Shown: positions 25,965-32,905 of the stretch, in pieces
Position numbering within the stretch: the first letter of the stretch is position 1
Layout of the letters: each line of letters opens with the position of its first letter
Assembly (NCBI GenBank): GCA_018378255.1
Contig: JAGZXV010000029.1
Location: 1-38,367 of the forward strand
DNA length: 38,367 nucleotides
Direction of reading: 5' to 3'
From: Clostridiaceae bacterium
GTDB lineage: Bacteria; Bacillota; Clostridia; Lachnospirales; Lachnospiraceae
The notes under the pieces: generated by a model
Databases searched by the model: none
Seen by the model: the letters and a program-made list of their open reading frames with translations, nothing else
Told to the model about the DNA's origin: nothing
Translations under genes and position numbers: made by a program

Positions 25965-27335
25965 ATGAAAGAGAAAAAGATTAAGATACCCAATGCGTTT
26001 GTTATTGTATTTATTATTATGGTATTTTCAGCCATTATGACGTACCTGATTCCGGCAGGCCAGTATGATCTGGTGGAGGGGACAAAAAATATTAACCCGG
26101 ATACCTTTCACAGGGTGGAACAGAGCGGAACTACCCTTTGGGGGTTTGTGGATTCATTTTTTACCGGAATGCAGAATGCGTCCTCCATTATCTTGTTTAC
26201 CATACTTTTGGGCGGGTATTTTAATGTGATGATTGAAACAAAGGCATTTGATGCGTTTATCTCCCTTTTAATCAAAAAGATGGGAACCAGGACCATGGTC
26301 ATCATTCCCATCATGGCAATCTTGATGTCGGTTCTGGGGGCCGTGGGCGTTATGGCCAATCCGGTGGTGGCAGTGGTTCCGGTGGGGATTATTCTGGCTA
26401 AGAAGCTGAAGCTGGATCCTCTCATGGGTTTGGCGGTGACATTTGTGGCCGCATATACGGGGTATGCCATGAGCCCTATGTGCCCTATGACGGTACAGAC
26501 CGCCCAGAAGATTGCTGAAGTGCCTCTGATGTCCGGTTTTGGATTCCGTGTGTTCGGATGGGCAGTGATTATGGCAGTGACTGTGGCTTATATGATGCGT
26601 TATGGAAGAAAGGTGGAAATGGATCAGAGCAAAAGTGTGCTGGGAAGCGGATTTATGCCGGAAAGTGAAATGGACGCAGAGGCGGTGGAATTTAAGCTGA
26701 GTCACGGTTTAATTCTCATCTCATTGGCTGTGGGCATGGGTATTTATGTGTATGGTTCCCTCAAGCTGGGATGGGGGCTTAATTACATGGCGGGTGTGAT
26801 GCTGATTGTCGCCTTTTTAAGCGCCTGCTTTGGCCGAATGGGAAGTGAAGGTTTTGTGCAGGCTTTTTTAAAGGGAGCGAGGCAGATGACATTTTCAGCC
26901 TTGTTAATCGGATGTGCAACTGCGATTTCTGTAATTCTTACACAGGGCAGAATTCTTCACAGCATCATTTATGGAATGGCTATTCCTCTTCACCGCCTGC
27001 CGGATGTGCTGGCAGGGCCGGTAATGTATTATGTTAACCTTATTTTTAACTTTTTTGTATCCTCAGGTTCCGGGCAGGCAGCGGTCGTTATGCCGATCAT
27101 GGCTCCTCTTTCCGATGTGGTGGGTGTCACCAGGCAGATGGCGATCTGTGCCTTCCAGTATGGAGACGGTCTTTCCAACCTGATTTTTCCTACAAATGGC
27201 ACCATGATGGCTTGTATAGCGGTGGCCGGAGTGAGTTATGATAAATGGATGAAATGGATGATGCCGTTGTTTGGCATATGGTTTGTGATTTCAACGATCC
27301 TGATCATAATCGGCAGCGCTGTTGGGGTGGCCTGA
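25965..27335 (+). CDS. YfcC/DcuC-family carrier
   Basis: A 456-residue membrane protein with about 11-12 hydrophobic segments. It resembles the YfcC (C4-dicarboxylate uptake C) family: KIPNAFVIVFIIMVFSAIMTYLIPAGQYD at the N terminus, GGYFNVMIETKAFDA, and the C-terminal QYGDGLSNLIFPTNGTMMACIAVAGVSYDKW are characteristic. Family members often sit beside M20 peptidases, and dipeptides or acyl-amino acids are discussed as cargo; the substrate here is unknown. The ATG at 25965 follows GGAG by eight bases; ATG codons at 25944 and 25959 are in frame but less well placed. The gene starts 44 bases after the M20 peptidase and is probably co-transcribed. Confidence 0.85.
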   Translation: MKEKKIKIPNAFVIVFIIMVFSAIMTYLIPAGQYDLVEGTKNINPDTFHRVEQSGTTLWGFVDSFFTGMQNASSIILFTILLGGYFNVMIETKAFDAFISLLIKKMGTRTMVIIPIMAILMSVLGAVGVMANPVVAVVPVGIILAKKLKLDPLMGLAVTFVAAYTGYAMSPMCPMTVQTAQKIAEVPLMSGFGFRVFGWAVIMAVTVAYMMRYGRKVEMDQSKSVLGSGFMPESEMDAEAVEFKLSHGLILISLAVGMGIYVYGSLKLGWGLNYMAGVMLIVAFLSACFGRMGSEGFVQAFLKGARQMTFSALLIGCATAISVILTQGRILHSIIYGMAIPLHRLPDVLAGPVMYYVNLIFNFFVSSGSGQAAVVMPIMAPLSDVVGVTRQMAICAFQYGDGLSNLIFPTNGTMMACIAVAGVSYDKWMKWMMPLFGIWFVISTILIIIGSAVGVA

Positions 27336-27411
27336 GAAAACAGGCATCACTCAGCATAAAAAGTCAAGAGAAAGCATCTGTAATCCTTTAAGATAAGGGC
27401 ATAGGCAACAG

Positions 27412-27427
27412 TTCAGACAGGTCTGAA
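27412..27427. promoter_or_regulatory. Palindrome upstream of the AraC-type gene
   Basis: TTCAGAC-AG-GTCTGAA is a perfect 7-base inverted repeat, 30 bases before the AraC-type start. It may be an operator for autoregulation. Confidence 0.5.
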
Positions 27428-27456
27428 GTGTTACGTATACAGAAAGGGGAAGGACG

Positions 27457-28335
27457 ATGGATTGGATCACAGGGATACAGCGGGCGGTTGATTATGTGGA
27501 AGAGCATATTTTGGAACCCATTGATTATGAAGAGGTGGCGAAGCAGGGTTATTCTTCCAGTTTTCATTTCCAGCGGATATTCAGCATTTTATGCGGGTTC
27601 ACTTTAGGGGAATATATCCGGTGCCGGAGATTATCCCTTGCGGGAAGTGAGCTGCTGGGCTCAGATGCAAAGATCATTGATATTGCATTGAAATACGGCT
27701 ATGATACGCCGGAAAGCTTTAGCAGGGCATTTACCCGTTTTCATGGCATAGCGCCGTCCCAGGTGAAGAATAACAGAGTGGTCCTGAAATCATTTTCCCG
27801 TCTTTCCGTAAAACTTATTTTAAATGGAGGAAATGCGATGGATTACAGAATTGAAACAAAAGATGCTTTTAAACTGATCATGAAAAAGAAAAGGGTATCC
27901 AGCAATCTGGAATTGACAGCTGCGGAGATATCGGTGTTTTGGCAGCAGTGCAACGTGGATGGGACAATTCCGGCATTATGCAAGTATATTTCTGAGGATA
28001 ATATATTTAAAAACTGCATAGTGGGAGCCAGCTTTGGCAAGGATGCCGCGGATAAACAATTTCCATATGCAATCGGCGCTATGTATAATGGGCTGCCGGT
28101 GGAAGAAGAGGGGTTTACTGTAGAAGAGATTCCGGCCCATACTTATGTGGTATTTCCATGTGTGGGAAAGATGCCGGAAGCATTTCAGAAGCTGTATCAG
28201 CAGATATACAGTGAATTTTTCCCGGCAAGCGGGTACCAGCCCTGCGGAGGAACGGATTTTGAAGCTTATCCGTCGGGTGACGTGCTTTCGCCGGATTACC
28301 AGTGTGAGATCTGGGTTGCAGTAGAGAAAAAATAA
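27457..28335 (+). CDS. AraC-family regulator with GyrI-like effector domain
   Basis: A 292-residue regulator. The N-terminal 110 residues carry the two AraC helix-turn-helix units (VAKQGYSSSFHFQRIFSIL and ALKYGYDTPESFSRAFTRFHG, with APSQVK closing the domain). Residues 130-292 form a GyrI-like small-molecule binding domain with FTVEEIPAHTYVVFPCVGKMPEAFQ and YQCEIWVAVEKK, the usual last strand. This DNA-binding-first layout is typical of Rob/SoxS-GyrI fusions. It may control the M20-YfcC genes upstream, or act on drug or stress genes; the target is unknown. A GGGGAAGG site precedes the ATG. Confidence 0.9.
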   Translation: MDWITGIQRAVDYVEEHILEPIDYEEVAKQGYSSSFHFQRIFSILCGFTLGEYIRCRRLSLAGSELLGSDAKIIDIALKYGYDTPESFSRAFTRFHGIAPSQVKNNRVVLKSFSRLSVKLILNGGNAMDYRIETKDAFKLIMKKKRVSSNLELTAAEISVFWQQCNVDGTIPALCKYISEDNIFKNCIVGASFGKDAADKQFPYAIGAMYNGLPVEEEGFTVEEIPAHTYVVFPCVGKMPEAFQKLYQQIYSEFFPASGYQPCGGTDFEAYPSGDVLSPDYQCEIWVAVEKK

Positions 28336-28379
28336 GAGGACCGGCAGACCGGCTGGTGAAAAACGGATAGCGGGTAGGA

Positions 28380-28430
28380 AGGGGGCTGTAAAACCAGCGT
28401 TAGCTGGTTTTGCAGTATCCCCTTTTATTA
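28380..28430. terminator. Bidirectional terminator between AraC-type and DarA-like genes
   Basis: GGGGGCTGTAAAACCAGC and GCTGGTTTTGCAGTATCCCC pair around GTTA, followed by TTTTATTATT. It lies between converging genes. Confidence 0.88.
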
Positions 28431-28439
28431 TTGATATGA

Positions 28440-28772
28440 TTATAAGTTAACTCCGCCTTTAATTTTAATCAACTGTAACAAATCTAAAATAAAAACGGTG
28501 GCGCCGCCGATTACGACTGTTTTTTGAACATCAACCATCATATGACCATTATATTCTAATACTTCTGTTTCTACTGTCCGCTCCTGGCAGTTCGCTTCTA
28601 CCAGTTTCAATACTTCTTCAGTTCTGTCACTTCCTACTAAAAACAACTTTAATTTCCGGTTGGATACCAGACCTTCGGCATTGATCTTTGTGGCCTGGAT
28701 TTTATTCCTTTTAAGGGCAGAGGTTAATGAGGCGGCATCTTCTTCCTGTACAATAATCAGCATTAAATTCAT
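28440..28772 (-). CDS. DarA/PstA-like protein (c-di-AMP receptor family)
   Basis: A 110-residue protein of the PII-like DarA/PstA (cyclic-di-AMP receptor) family. The N terminus MNLMLIIVQEEDAASLTSAL followed by ATKI (27-30), the DRTEEVLKLVEANCQERTVE helix (49-68) and the C-terminal IGGATVFILDLLQ (88-100) follow the known order. The ligand-binding TTGGFL...GNTT segment of typical members is replaced by NAEGLVSNRK (31-40), so binding of c-di-AMP is doubtful. No membrane segment. AGGAGTGGG precedes the start. An HPr-like gene lies upstream on the same strand, 127 bases away. Confidence 0.82.
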   Translation of the reverse strand: MNLMLIIVQEEDAASLTSALKRNKIQATKINAEGLVSNRKLKLFLVGSDRTEEVLKLVEANCQERTVETEVLEYNGHMMVDVQKTVVIGGATVFILDLLQLIKIKGGVNL

Positions 28773-28899
28773 ATTTATCCCACTCCTTTTTTAAAAGTTC
28801 TTTCCATTGTACCACTAAGAGGGGGAATCAACAATCTTATGTTTGGAAATCTTTATTTAGTGTTTTGGTGAAAGTAATGCGGTGATTCCTGCATATACG

Positions 28900-29133
28900 T
28901 TAAGCCGCATATTTAGCAAGCTCACTGAAGATACCAGGAATCTCATTATTTTCTGTATGGAGAACCAACTCCACGGTATGTGCGATAGCCAGAGACATAA
29001 CTCCCATTATGGACTTTGCATCCACAACGCAGCTTCCGTATTTAATATCCGCATCATACTCCAAACGGTTGATGGTATTCACGAAATCCACAATCTGATT
29101 TGGCCTTTCAAATTTTACTGACATGCTTGTCAT
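28900..29133 (-). CDS. HPr-like protein lacking the phosphoryl-transfer histidine
   Basis: A 77-residue protein of the HPr/Crh fold. The serine-phosphorylation motif SIMGVMSLAI (S41, equivalent to Ser46 of Bacillus HPr) is intact, but the active-site HARP motif reads FERP (8-11). The catalytic His15 equivalent is therefore Phe8 and the protein cannot relay PTS phosphate. This makes it Crh-like in logic (Crh has Gln there), pointing to a CcpA co-regulator or other HPr kinase target, though that is inferred. AAGGAG precedes the ATG at 29133. It lies upstream of the DarA-like gene on the same strand. Confidence 0.86.
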   Translation of the reverse strand: MTSMSVKFERPNQIVDFVNTINRLEYDADIKYGSCVVDAKSIMGVMSLAIAHTVELVLHTENNEIPGIFSELAKYAA

Positions 29134-29270
29134 AACCGCTTCACTCCTTTGTAAATTGACTGATCATAAAAATTAATTAAGGTTTTGCTATATTTAGTAT
29201 AAGAGATTTAAGGGCATTTTAACATGGTAAGATTTTATTATTTTATGCATTATTTTATCAACTTAACATA

Positions 29271-29296
29271 AACAACACACTCTAGAGTGTGTTGTT
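29271..29296 (-). terminator. Palindromic terminator overlapping the lysR stop
   Basis: A perfect 26-base palindrome: AACAACACACTCT followed by its complement. The TAG stop of the LysR gene lies at its centre, so the last codons and the terminator share bases. A short T run follows on the minus strand. Confidence 0.75.
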
Positions 29297-30229
29297 TTCC
29301 GATGGCGGCTGCTTGGGATGGATCAGGGATTTAATTCTCTGGCGGATTAGAGAAATTAGCCTTCGTTCTGCGGTGGACAGTCTTTTTGATTTGTTATAAA
29401 CAATGGTAAGCTCCCAATATAACGGCGGGTCCAGGCTGATAATGGAAAGATCAGGATTTTCTTCTATCAGCATCTGGGGGACGATGGAAATACCCATTCC
29501 TTTCTGTACAAAACCAATACAGGTGGCCGCGCTGTTGAAAAACATCTGCTCATCCGGACAGATGTTATTTTTTTGAAAAAGGGAATGCAGTACGTGGTAA
29601 ATGTTTTTTCTGGTTTCGTACTGGATAAATTTTTCTCCATTTAGTTCTGATAAGCTGATCTGACCGGAAGAGCTGCGGGCCAGATCCGAAAGACGATGGT
29701 TTTTTGGAGCGATTAAGACTAATTCTTCATCGCAGAGAGGAATTGTATTCAGCATAAAGGAATTGCCCAAAGTTCTGTTTTTAGGCAGAGCTGTAAGGCT
29801 TAAGTCGATGGCCTCCGTGTTGGTCATCTCCTGGAGGTAAGAGTGGAGGCCTTCTACCAGCCGGATAGAATAATTGGGATATTCAGCATGAAACAAGGGC
29901 CAGATATTGGTCAGAATAAGCAGCGCCCGTTCTGTGGACATGCCAAGTGAAATGGTAAACTGTTTAGCAGAGGTGACCTGGGCAATGTCGTGTTCCATAT
30001 TTTTATATATGTTTACGATCTGCCGGCATGAATTTAAAAGAATTACACCCGCACTGGTAGGATTCCATTCATTGCTGCTTCTTATGAATAGCTGTGTGCC
30101 CAGTTCGGCTTCAATTTTAGCCAGGTTTTGGCTGAAGGCGGACTGTGAGATATAGCATTTTTGTGCGGCTTGGTAAATTTTCTTTGTTTCACTGAGTGCA
30201 AGAAGATACTCCATCTGTAAAATTGTCAT
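29282..30229 (-). CDS. LysR-family transcriptional regulator
   Basis: A 315-residue LysR-type regulator. The N-terminal winged helix (MEYLLALSETKKIYQAAQKCYISQSAFSQNLAKIEAELGTQLFIRS, residues 6-51) is complete. The sensor domain starts at about residue 90 (ISLGMSTERALLIL) and includes LVLIAPKNHRLSDLA and GFVQKGMGISIVPQMLI, typical periplasmic-binding-like segments. It is divergent from the 2-hydroxycarboxylate transporter operon at 30561, with a LysR box between them, and probably activates that operon in response to its substrate. Confidence 0.92.
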   Translation of the reverse strand: MTILQMEYLLALSETKKIYQAAQKCYISQSAFSQNLAKIEAELGTQLFIRSSNEWNPTSAGVILLNSCRQIVNIYKNMEHDIAQVTSAKQFTISLGMSTERALLILTNIWPLFHAEYPNYSIRLVEGLHSYLQEMTNTEAIDLSLTALPKNRTLGNSFMLNTIPLCDEELVLIAPKNHRLSDLARSSSGQISLSELNGEKFIQYETRKNIYHVLHSLFQKNNICPDEQMFFNSAATCIGFVQKGMGISIVPQMLIEENPDLSIISLDPPLYWELTIVYNKSKRLSTAERRLISLIRQRIKSLIHPKQPPSENNTL

Positions 30230-30255
30230 TTTATACGCTCCAAATGGTGAATAAC

Positions 30256-30276
30256 ATTATAAGCTTTCCTTATAAT
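30256..30276. promoter_or_regulatory. LysR-type binding box
   Basis: ATTATAAG-N5-CTTATAAT is a perfect 8-base inverted repeat of the T-N11-A kind (ATAAG...CTTAT) recognised by many LysR proteins. It lies 27 bases upstream of the lysR start, in the shared divergent region, suiting autoregulation. Confidence 0.72.
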
Positions 30277-30560
30277 ATCATATCATTATCGAACTTGTAA
30301 GTAAAGCTGGAGACAATATATAATTAAGGCACAGATGGAATAAACGTAAGGCCAAACGAATATTCAATGAGCTTCTATATTCAGCAAGCTCCAAGAATTC
30401 AGAAACCAATGGCAGCGGTACAGGGCACATGATTGATATGAGGTTCCTGTATGGGGATTGTTTTTCAATTTGCCGGGGGATTGAATTAAAATCTGATAAT
30501 CCATGGATTAGGTATAAAAACAAACATTAAGAACACAGGAGTTTGAAAGGGGTACGCAAA
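30277..30560. promoter_or_regulatory. Divergent lysR / transporter intergenic region
   Basis: The 331-base gap (30230-30560) holds the LysR box at 30256 and a perfect palindrome TAATCCATGGATTA at 30497-30510. That palindrome is followed at once by a TATAAA -10-like box (30513-30518) upstream of the transporter, without a good -35, as expected for an activated promoter. I see no gene or RNA structure in the remaining stretch. Confidence 0.5.
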
Positions 30561-31874
30561 ATGGATAAAGGGCAAGAAAAAACAGTCTATGGAATACCGA
30601 TGTTTTATTATGCGCTATTTGTGATAATCGTGTTGGCTGGTCTGATTATGGAGAAGCTGCCTGATAATATGATGGTGGGTTTTACTATTTGTTTGATGTT
30701 TGGAACTTGTTTTAACTATATTGGATCACATATACCGGTTTTTAAAAGCCTGGGGGGAGGAACAATTCTGGCAGTTATGGGGCCTGCGTTAATGGTTTAC
30801 TTTGGCATTTTGCCTGAGAGCGCTCAGAACATTGCAAAGAATTTTTTTTCCGGGTATGATTTTACTTCTTTAATCATTCCGAGTCTAATTGTAGGCAGTA
30901 TTCTGGCGATGAAACGGGATATTTTGATAAAGGCGGGCGCGCGGTTTTTCCTTCCGATGATCGGAACACTGATCGGTGTGATCGTGCTGACAGGGGCAAT
31001 GGGAATGGCGGCCGGATATGGTTTTACAGAAGGCGCCCTATTAATTGCCGGCCCGATTATGGGCGCGGGAATGGGGATGGCGGCAATCCCTCTGTCTGAG
31101 GTTTACGGAAGCGTTACAGGGCAGGGGGCAGATACATTTTTGTCAACGTTATCGGCGGCTGTAATGCTGGCCAATATCCTGACAATTCTTGCGGCGGCTA
31201 TTTTAGGAAGTATGGGAAAGAAAAATCCGAATATGTTTTTTAAGGGATTTTCTGGAGAAGGCAGAATATTGAGGTCTGAGGGACGTGATTTGGACAGCGC
31301 TGATTTTACCGATGAAAATGAGGATGGTTTAACGACAACTTACAGGGATCTGGGTATCGGATTTTTCACTGCGGGAGTGACCTTTGTACTGGGACGGATA
31401 TTAGGAAGTTTTACGCCGGCAATTCATTCCTTTTTATGGATGGTGATCATCGCTTCTTCGTGTAAAATTTTTAAATTGCTGCCGGAAGCCATTGAATTTG
31501 GGTGCGGACAGTGGAATAAATTCATAACAAAGGTATTGACGCCGTGTATGCTGGCGGCGATTGGTTTGGGAATTATTGATTTTGGCAAGGTTATCGTACT
31601 GCTGAAGGATGTCCGGTTTTTACTGCTGTGCGTGGCTGCGGTGCTTTTGGCAATTGTGGTGGCAGGCGCCTTGGGCTATTTTTCAGGATTTTATTTTGTG
31701 GAGAGCGCAATAATGGCCGGAATTGGGCTGGCGGATATGGGAGGAACAGGGGATATTGCAGTTTTATCAGCCAGCGGCAGGATGAATCTGCTCCCGTTTT
31801 TACAGATTTCTTCCAGAATTGGCGGGGCGCTGGACATTCTAATACTAACCATGATGGCACAGTATTTATTGTAA
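30561..31874 (+). CDS. 2-hydroxycarboxylate transporter (2HCT family)
   Basis: A 437-residue membrane protein of the CitS/MleP (2HCT) family, secondary carriers for citrate, malate, lactate and related 2-hydroxy acids. The family's C-terminal re-entrant loop motif is visible as GLADMGGTGDIAVLSASGRMNLLPFLQISSRIGG, and an N-terminal counterpart as GPIMGAGMGMAAIPLSE. About 11 hydrophobic segments are present. I chose the ATG at 30561, with AAAGGGG eight bases upstream; a TTG at 30543 is less likely. It is the first gene of an operon with a 2-hydroxyacid dehydrogenase and a dehydratase, so it probably imports their substrate. Confidence 0.88.
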   Translation: MDKGQEKTVYGIPMFYYALFVIIVLAGLIMEKLPDNMMVGFTICLMFGTCFNYIGSHIPVFKSLGGGTILAVMGPALMVYFGILPESAQNIAKNFFSGYDFTSLIIPSLIVGSILAMKRDILIKAGARFFLPMIGTLIGVIVLTGAMGMAAGYGFTEGALLIAGPIMGAGMGMAAIPLSEVYGSVTGQGADTFLSTLSAAVMLANILTILAAAILGSMGKKNPNMFFKGFSGEGRILRSEGRDLDSADFTDENEDGLTTTYRDLGIGFFTAGVTFVLGRILGSFTPAIHSFLWMVIIASSCKIFKLLPEAIEFGCGQWNKFITKVLTPCMLAAIGLGIIDFGKVIVLLKDVRFLLLCVAAVLLAIVVAGALGYFSGFYFVESAIMAGIGLADMGGTGDIAVLSASGRMNLLPFLQISSRIGGALDILILTMMAQYLL

Positions 31875-31891
31875 TAATCAGGAGGCGTAAA

Positions 31892-32881
31892 ATGGCATAT
31901 CGGGTTTTAATTCCGGAAGATATCTCTGAAAAAGGCAAACAATATCTGCTTGACCGGGGATATTTGATAAAAATGGGCAGGGGAAATGAAGAGGATATTA
32001 TATGCGAAGATGTGATGGATTGTGATGCCCTATTGGTGAGAAATGCCCGTTATACGAGACGGATAATGGAGGCAGGAAAGGCGTTAAAGGTAATCGCAAG
32101 ACATGGTACGGGAGTTGATAATATTGATTTGGAAGCGGCAGCGGAACTGGGCATACAGGTGGTAAATGGGCCTGCAGCCAATATCAATGCGGTTGCGGAA
32201 TTTACCGTTGCTCTGATGACAGCATTGTCCTGTGACCTGTTTGGCATAGACCGGGAGACCAGAAACCTTAACTGGGAATTCAGAACCCATTATAAGAGGG
32301 GGGAAATCTCTGAAAAAACCATAGGGATTATTGGGTTTGGAAACATCGGACAGGCAGTGGCACGGATGTTAAAGGCGGCATTTAAACCTGCGGTTATCGT
32401 CTATGATAAACACGTGGATGAGGAAAAGATACCCCAAGGGGTGCGGCATGCAGAACATTTGGAAGAACTGCTCAAAGAATCTGATATTATAACACTTCAT
32501 GTGCCGTCTGTAAAAGAGACAAAGGGTATGATGGGAAGAAGGCAGTTTCAGATGATGAAGAGAGGCGCATTTCTGATCAATTGTTCCCGAGGCGATATCT
32601 GTGTTGAGGAAGAACTTTGTGACGCGTTGGAGCGGGGGGATTTAGGAGGAGCGGCTCTGGACGTATTTAAGAAGGAGCCATTGCCCCCGGAGAGCAGGCT
32701 TTTAAAAATGAGAAATGTGATATTAACCCAGCACTGCGCAGGGCTCAGCGAGGCGGCGGCGGACCGGATGGCGGTTTTTGCAGCTCAGGGAATAGATGAA
32801 GTATTGAGTGGAAAACAGCCGTCCTGGCCTGTAAATAACGTGATAAAGGGAGAACAGGATGTCCGGCAGCGGCGGCTGTAA
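31892..32881 (+). CDS. D-2-hydroxyacid dehydrogenase (SerA/phosphoglycerate dehydrogenase-like)
   Basis: A 329-residue NAD-dependent dehydrogenase of the D-isomer 2-hydroxyacid family. The nucleotide-binding GFGNIGQAVARML (148-160), catalytic R233 in NCSRGD, E262 in DVFKKEPLP and H281 in TQHCAGLS are all present. RHGTGVDNIDLEAA (70-83) matches the substrate-binding start of the family. It lacks the C-terminal ACT domain of true SerA, so a catabolic role on a hydroxy acid is likelier than serine synthesis. The ATG at 31892 follows AGGAGGCGTAAA, 17 bases after the transporter stop; the longer frame from 31628 runs inside the transporter gene. Confidence 0.88.
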   Translation: MAYRVLIPEDISEKGKQYLLDRGYLIKMGRGNEEDIICEDVMDCDALLVRNARYTRRIMEAGKALKVIARHGTGVDNIDLEAAAELGIQVVNGPAANINAVAEFTVALMTALSCDLFGIDRETRNLNWEFRTHYKRGEISEKTIGIIGFGNIGQAVARMLKAAFKPAVIVYDKHVDEEKIPQGVRHAEHLEELLKESDIITLHVPSVKETKGMMGRRQFQMMKRGAFLINCSRGDICVEEELCDALERGDLGGAALDVFKKEPLPPESRLLKMRNVILTQHCAGLSEAAADRMAVFAAQGIDEVLSGKQPSWPVNNVIKGEQDVRQRRL

Positions 32882-32905
32882 AAAGAGAAAAAGGCGGAAT
32901 AATCT

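Noticed and set aside
31628..31891. Longer N terminus for the hydroxyacid dehydrogenase
   Set aside because: The extension lies entirely in the transporter gene. The ATG at 31892 has a perfect AGGAGG site and the family's normal N terminus.
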